Origin: Saccharothrix australiensis
Lineage (GTDB): Bacteria > Actinomycetota > Actinomycetes > Mycobacteriales > Pseudonocardiaceae
Reading direction: 5' to 3'
DNA: 64,000 nucleotides
NCBI RefSeq assembly: GCF_003634935.1
Contig: NZ_RBXO01000001.1
Location: 2,257,501 to 2,321,500, forward strand
The notes beneath the pieces were generated by a model, which ran no database searches, was not told the DNA's origin, and worked only from the letters and a program-made list of their open reading frames with translations. Positions 61,627 to 64,000 of this stretch are shown one piece after another (position 1 is the first letter of the stretch; each line of letters starts with the position of its first letter). A program made the translations under genes and the position numbers.

Positions 61627-62475
61627 TCAGGGTGTGCGCATCCGCCGCAGGTAGGTCACGGCCGCCCAGGGACGGCGACCGGACGCGACGATCCGGCCGG
61701 TCGCGACGGCGGGCACGAGCCGCTTGCGGCGGAAGACGACGAGCATCAGCGCGCCCGGCTCGAACCGGACGCGCGCGTCCACCTCGCGCCCCGGCGGTTC
61801 CGCGCCGACCCGGCCACCACCGGACGCGAGCACGACCGGGGTGGTGTGCCGCGAGCGGAACTCCACGTGGACGCGACGCCCCTGCCCCGCGTCGTCGCCG
61901 AAGAGGCGGTCCGTGTCGCAGCCGAGCAGCGGCACGAGGAACAGGTCGAACGCGAGCGCGGCCTCGGCGGACGGCACCGGCCACGGCCTGGACATCGCCT
62001 GGGCGACGTCGAAGCCGTGCAGCAGCGTCTCGTTGAGCTGGTGGGCCAGCAGGGACGCGACCGGGAGCGGTGCGCTGCCCAGCCACGTCGCGGGGCCGAG
62101 CGGGTCGAGGTCGGCGCTGCGGTCCAGCAGCAGCGAGACGCCGGCGCGCAGCCGACGGGCGACCGCCTCCGGCGACCGCTCGGGGAACTCGCGCAGCGCG
62201 ACGTCGTTGAGGTGGGCGAGGCCGCCGAGCGTGGTGGTCGTGGCGAACCGGTCGACCTCGGGGAGGCCGAGCGGGGCCGAGGGCGCGTGCAGCAGGCCGG
62301 CGTTGAGGTCGGCGACGATGGCGGTGTGCGCGGCCGTCTCGGCGGCGGTCCAGCGGCCGACCGCCTGGCGGTCCGGGGTCCGGCAGGCGAGGAGCAGCTC
62401 GACGAACCGGTCGGTCGCGGTGTCGAGCGCGGCCCGCAGTTCCCGCCACCGCCGGTCGGTGAGTTCGAGGTGCAA
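61627..62475 (-). CDS. MDMPI-type (maleylpyruvate isomerase-like) protein
   Basis: 282 residues of the mycothiol-dependent maleylpyruvate isomerase/DinB_2 superfamily: a helical N-terminal domain with RWTAAETAAHTAIVADLNAG (metal histidine) and LLAHQLNETLLHGFDVA, and a C-terminal SCP2-like half ending in the strand-rich RRKRLVPAVATGRIVASGRRP. Start by ATG at 62475. Members act with mycothiol or are of unknown function; the real substrate is open. Monocistronic. Confidence 0.75.
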   Translation of the reverse strand: MHLELTDRRWRELRAALDTATDRFVELLLACRTPDRQAVGRWTAAETAAHTAIVADLNAGLLHAPSAPLGLPEVDRFATTTTLGGLAHLNDVALREFPERSPEAVARRLRAGVSLLLDRSADLDPLGPATWLGSAPLPVASLLAHQLNETLLHGFDVAQAMSRPWPVPSAEAALAFDLFLVPLLGCDTDRLFGDDAGQGRRVHVEFRSRHTTPVVLASGGGRVGAEPPGREVDARVRFEPGALMLVVFRRKRLVPAVATGRIVASGRRPWAAVTYLRRMRTP

Positions 62476-63016
62476 CGGCCTACCTCCCAGGCACGACCCG
62501 CCACTCCGGTCGACGGTACTGACGAGGTGGTCCGCTCACAACGACTTCGGCGAAGGTGCGGGTTCCCGGCCACCGGATCGGCCCCTCCGGCTCCGAACCC
62601 TTGCGGGCGGGCCGGCGACGAGGTAGGCGGGCACCACCACCGGACCGGCGCATGGCCTTGCCGTGAGCCCAGGAGACCTCGATCGACCCGGCGGCCTTCG
62701 GCGGCTGCGGAGCCGTGGAGGCCGACCGCCGCCGTCGGCGCGCAGGATCGGTCCTCCCACCTGTTCCCGCCTTGACCAGCCGGCTGTGACGAGGTCGGTG
62801 GAATTTTCCACGCGTGCTGTGAGCAGCGTTACTTGACTCGGCGGTAACCACGAGCTGTACTCGTCGGTAACAAGAGTTCCCGCCCATCGCACAACCCCAT
62901 CGCGGCGCTCGGATCGCGCCGCCGGTGCGGTATCCGCACCCCACCTCTCCCCGTGACACCGCGGTGCGCTTCAGCGCGGCCTCCTCCCGCCGGCCGCCGC
63001 ACCGCAAGGAGTTCCC
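62476..63016. other. 541-bp gap with promoter of the hydrolase gene
   Basis: No convincing reading frame on either strand in 62476-62820. The right part holds a promoter candidate and direct repeats for the secreted hydrolase gene, listed separately. Confidence 0.5.
62833..62871 (+). promoter_or_regulatory. promoter and direct repeat before secreted hydrolase
   Basis: TTGACT (62833-62838), 17 bp, TGTACT (62856-62861) fits a sigma70-type promoter. ACTCGGCGGTAAC (62836-62848) and ACTCGTCGGTAAC (62859-62871) are direct repeats 23 bp apart that overlap it, about two helix turns, a likely regulator site. Confidence 0.5.
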
Positions 63017-64000
63017 ATGCGCTGGTTGAAGGCTGCCCCGCTGCTCGTCGCCGCCACGATCGCCGCGACGACCGTGACCCCGGCCCCCGCCGCGCTCGCC
63101 ACCGCGGGCGCGCCCTCGGTCCGCTCGTTCTGGCTGCACCTCAACAGCAGCCCCACGTCGGAGAAGATGCTGCGCACGGAAGCCAAGCGGCGCGGCTACA
63201 TCGTGCTCAACGCGTGGGAAGGGGCGCTCATCCCCACGCTGAAGGACGCCAACCCGGCCGTCCAGGTGTTCGTCTACAAAGACCTCAGCTCGACCCGCAG
63301 CTACGCCTGCCACGACGGCGCGGACGACCGGGAGCTGCCCACCGGCGTCGGCTACTGTGACGCGGACCGCAACCACCCGGAGTGGTTCCTCAAGGACGCC
63401 AAGGGAAAGCGCCTGGAGTACAGCGGCTACTCCGGTCACTGGCAGATGGACGTCGGCAACACCGCCTACCAGAAGGCGTGGGCGCGCAACGTCGTCTCCA
63501 GCAGCAAAGCCTCCGGTTTCGACGGTGTCTTCATGGACAACGCGCTGTTCCCGTGTGACGCCTACCACGATGGCGTGTGCCCGGCGGAGTACCGCACCGA
63601 CGCGGCGTTCCAGGACGCCTACAAGTCGATGCTGGCCAACACCCGCGATTCGTTCACCTCGGCGGGTCTGAAGACCGTCGCCAACCTCTCCAACGCACGG
63701 CTGCACGAAGGCGCGTGGAACGCCTACACCGACCACCTCGACGGCGGTTTCGACGAGTGGTGGCTCACCTTCGACAACACCAACATGCTGTCCGAGTACC
63801 CGGAGGGCTGGAGCCGGCAGGTCGCCGAGATCACCGCCGACGAGGCCCGCGGCAAGATCACGTGGGTGCAGCCGCACTTCACGCCCGACGCCGACCAGCC
63901 ATTCCACTACGCCTTGGCGAGCTACCTGATGGGCACCGGCTCGGCGGCGGCGATCTCGGAGATCGCCCGGACCGACCGTTACGACAACGCCTCGCCGTGG
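63017..64000 (+). CDS. secreted glycoside hydrolase (GHL15-like), partial
   Basis: The first 328 residues; the gene runs off the window. AAGGAG precedes the ATG. Signal peptide cut near ALA-TAG. The rest is a TIM-barrel of the 'putative glycoside hydrolase' group related to alpha-1,4-polygalactosaminidase: SFWLHLNSSPTSEKMLRTEA, VFVYKDLSSTR, QMDVGNTAYQKAW, GFDGVFMDNALFPCD (candidate catalytic Asp) and GGFDEWWLTF. Likely degrades or remodels an extracellular sugar polymer. Substrate unknown. Confidence 0.7.
   Translation, partial: MRWLKAAPLLVAATIAATTVTPAPAALATAGAPSVRSFWLHLNSSPTSEKMLRTEAKRRGYIVLNAWEGALIPTLKDANPAVQVFVYKDLSSTRSYACHDGADDRELPTGVGYCDADRNHPEWFLKDAKGKRLEYSGYSGHWQMDVGNTAYQKAWARNVVSSSKASGFDGVFMDNALFPCDAYHDGVCPAEYRTDAAFQDAYKSMLANTRDSFTSAGLKTVANLSNARLHEGAWNAYTDHLDGGFDEWWLTFDNTNMLSEYPEGWSRQVAEITADEARGKITWVQPHFTPDADQPFHYALASYLMGTGSAAAISEIARTDRYDNASPW

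Overview
The window is very GC-rich with strong third-position G/C bias, frequent GTG starts, signal-peptide lipoprotein-free secreted proteins and many mycelial-actinomycete families (ALF-repeat proteins, EspC/YbaB-RHS cassette, double Lrp, MAB_1171c-like membrane protein, borosin pair). It is best read as accessory chromosome of a Pseudonocardiales actinomycete (Saccharothrix/Actinosynnema/Lentzea-like); the genus is inference. No tRNA, rRNA, CRISPR array or intact insertion sequence was seen.

0-9.7 kb: a catabolic/regulatory patch. The 3' end of an aromatic hydroxylase is followed by a tightly overlapping operon amidohydrolase - FAD monooxygenase - MFS exporter with a divergent double-Lrp regulator; then a carboxymuconolactone-decarboxylase-like protein, a TetR/SDR divergent pair with two clear operators, and broken genes (histidine-kinase remnant, truncated P5C-reductase-like gene, frameshifted alpha/beta hydrolase). 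9.9-12.7 kb: two secreted proteins with different catalytic heads (lysozyme-like, M15-like) on almost identical VCBS/FG-GAP tails, an 842-bp direct DNA repeat. 12.8-17 kb: XRE / ImmA-like / MAB_1171c-like operon, DUF4342 protein, HxlR/hydrolase pair.

17.2-21.9 kb and 44.0-49.3 kb: two paralogous secreted-toxin loci. Each has a small secreted protein of one family next to a 1200-1300-residue ALF-repeat/alanine-rich coiled-coil protein with a unique C-terminal toxin domain and a small putative immunity gene. 38.0-43.6 kb: a third toxin locus, type VII-exported (YbaB-like, EspC-like, RHS protein with nucleic-acid deaminase tip, SUKH immunity).

22.0-37.9 kb: a biosynthetic region. GMC oxidoreductase and WS/DGAT acyltransferase diverge; an unusual polyketide synthase protein (KS, ruined AT, partial DH, no ACP) diverges from a complete acyl-CoA carboxylase (CT, BCCP, BC) plus an aldehyde-dehydrogenase-type reductase; FabG and a LuxR regulator follow. 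It ends in a split borosin cassette: an 83-residue precursor with a hydrophobic core and a GTGA-coupled peptide-backbone N-methyltransferase, with an O-methyltransferase-like gene upstream. This is the strongest candidate for an undescribed natural product.

49.4-64 kb: sensor kinase without partner, truncated MmyB-type regulator, small secreted proteins, PadR-DUF1048-DUF1048 operon, EF-hand protein, secreted cysteine protease with a membrane-anchored partner, MarR/FAD-monooxygenase pair with a two-tier operator, CPBP protease-NarL two-component operon, a 1.3-kb graveyard of gene fragments (sulfatase, kinase, AfsA, SDR), an MDMPI-like protein and the start of a secreted glycoside hydrolase.
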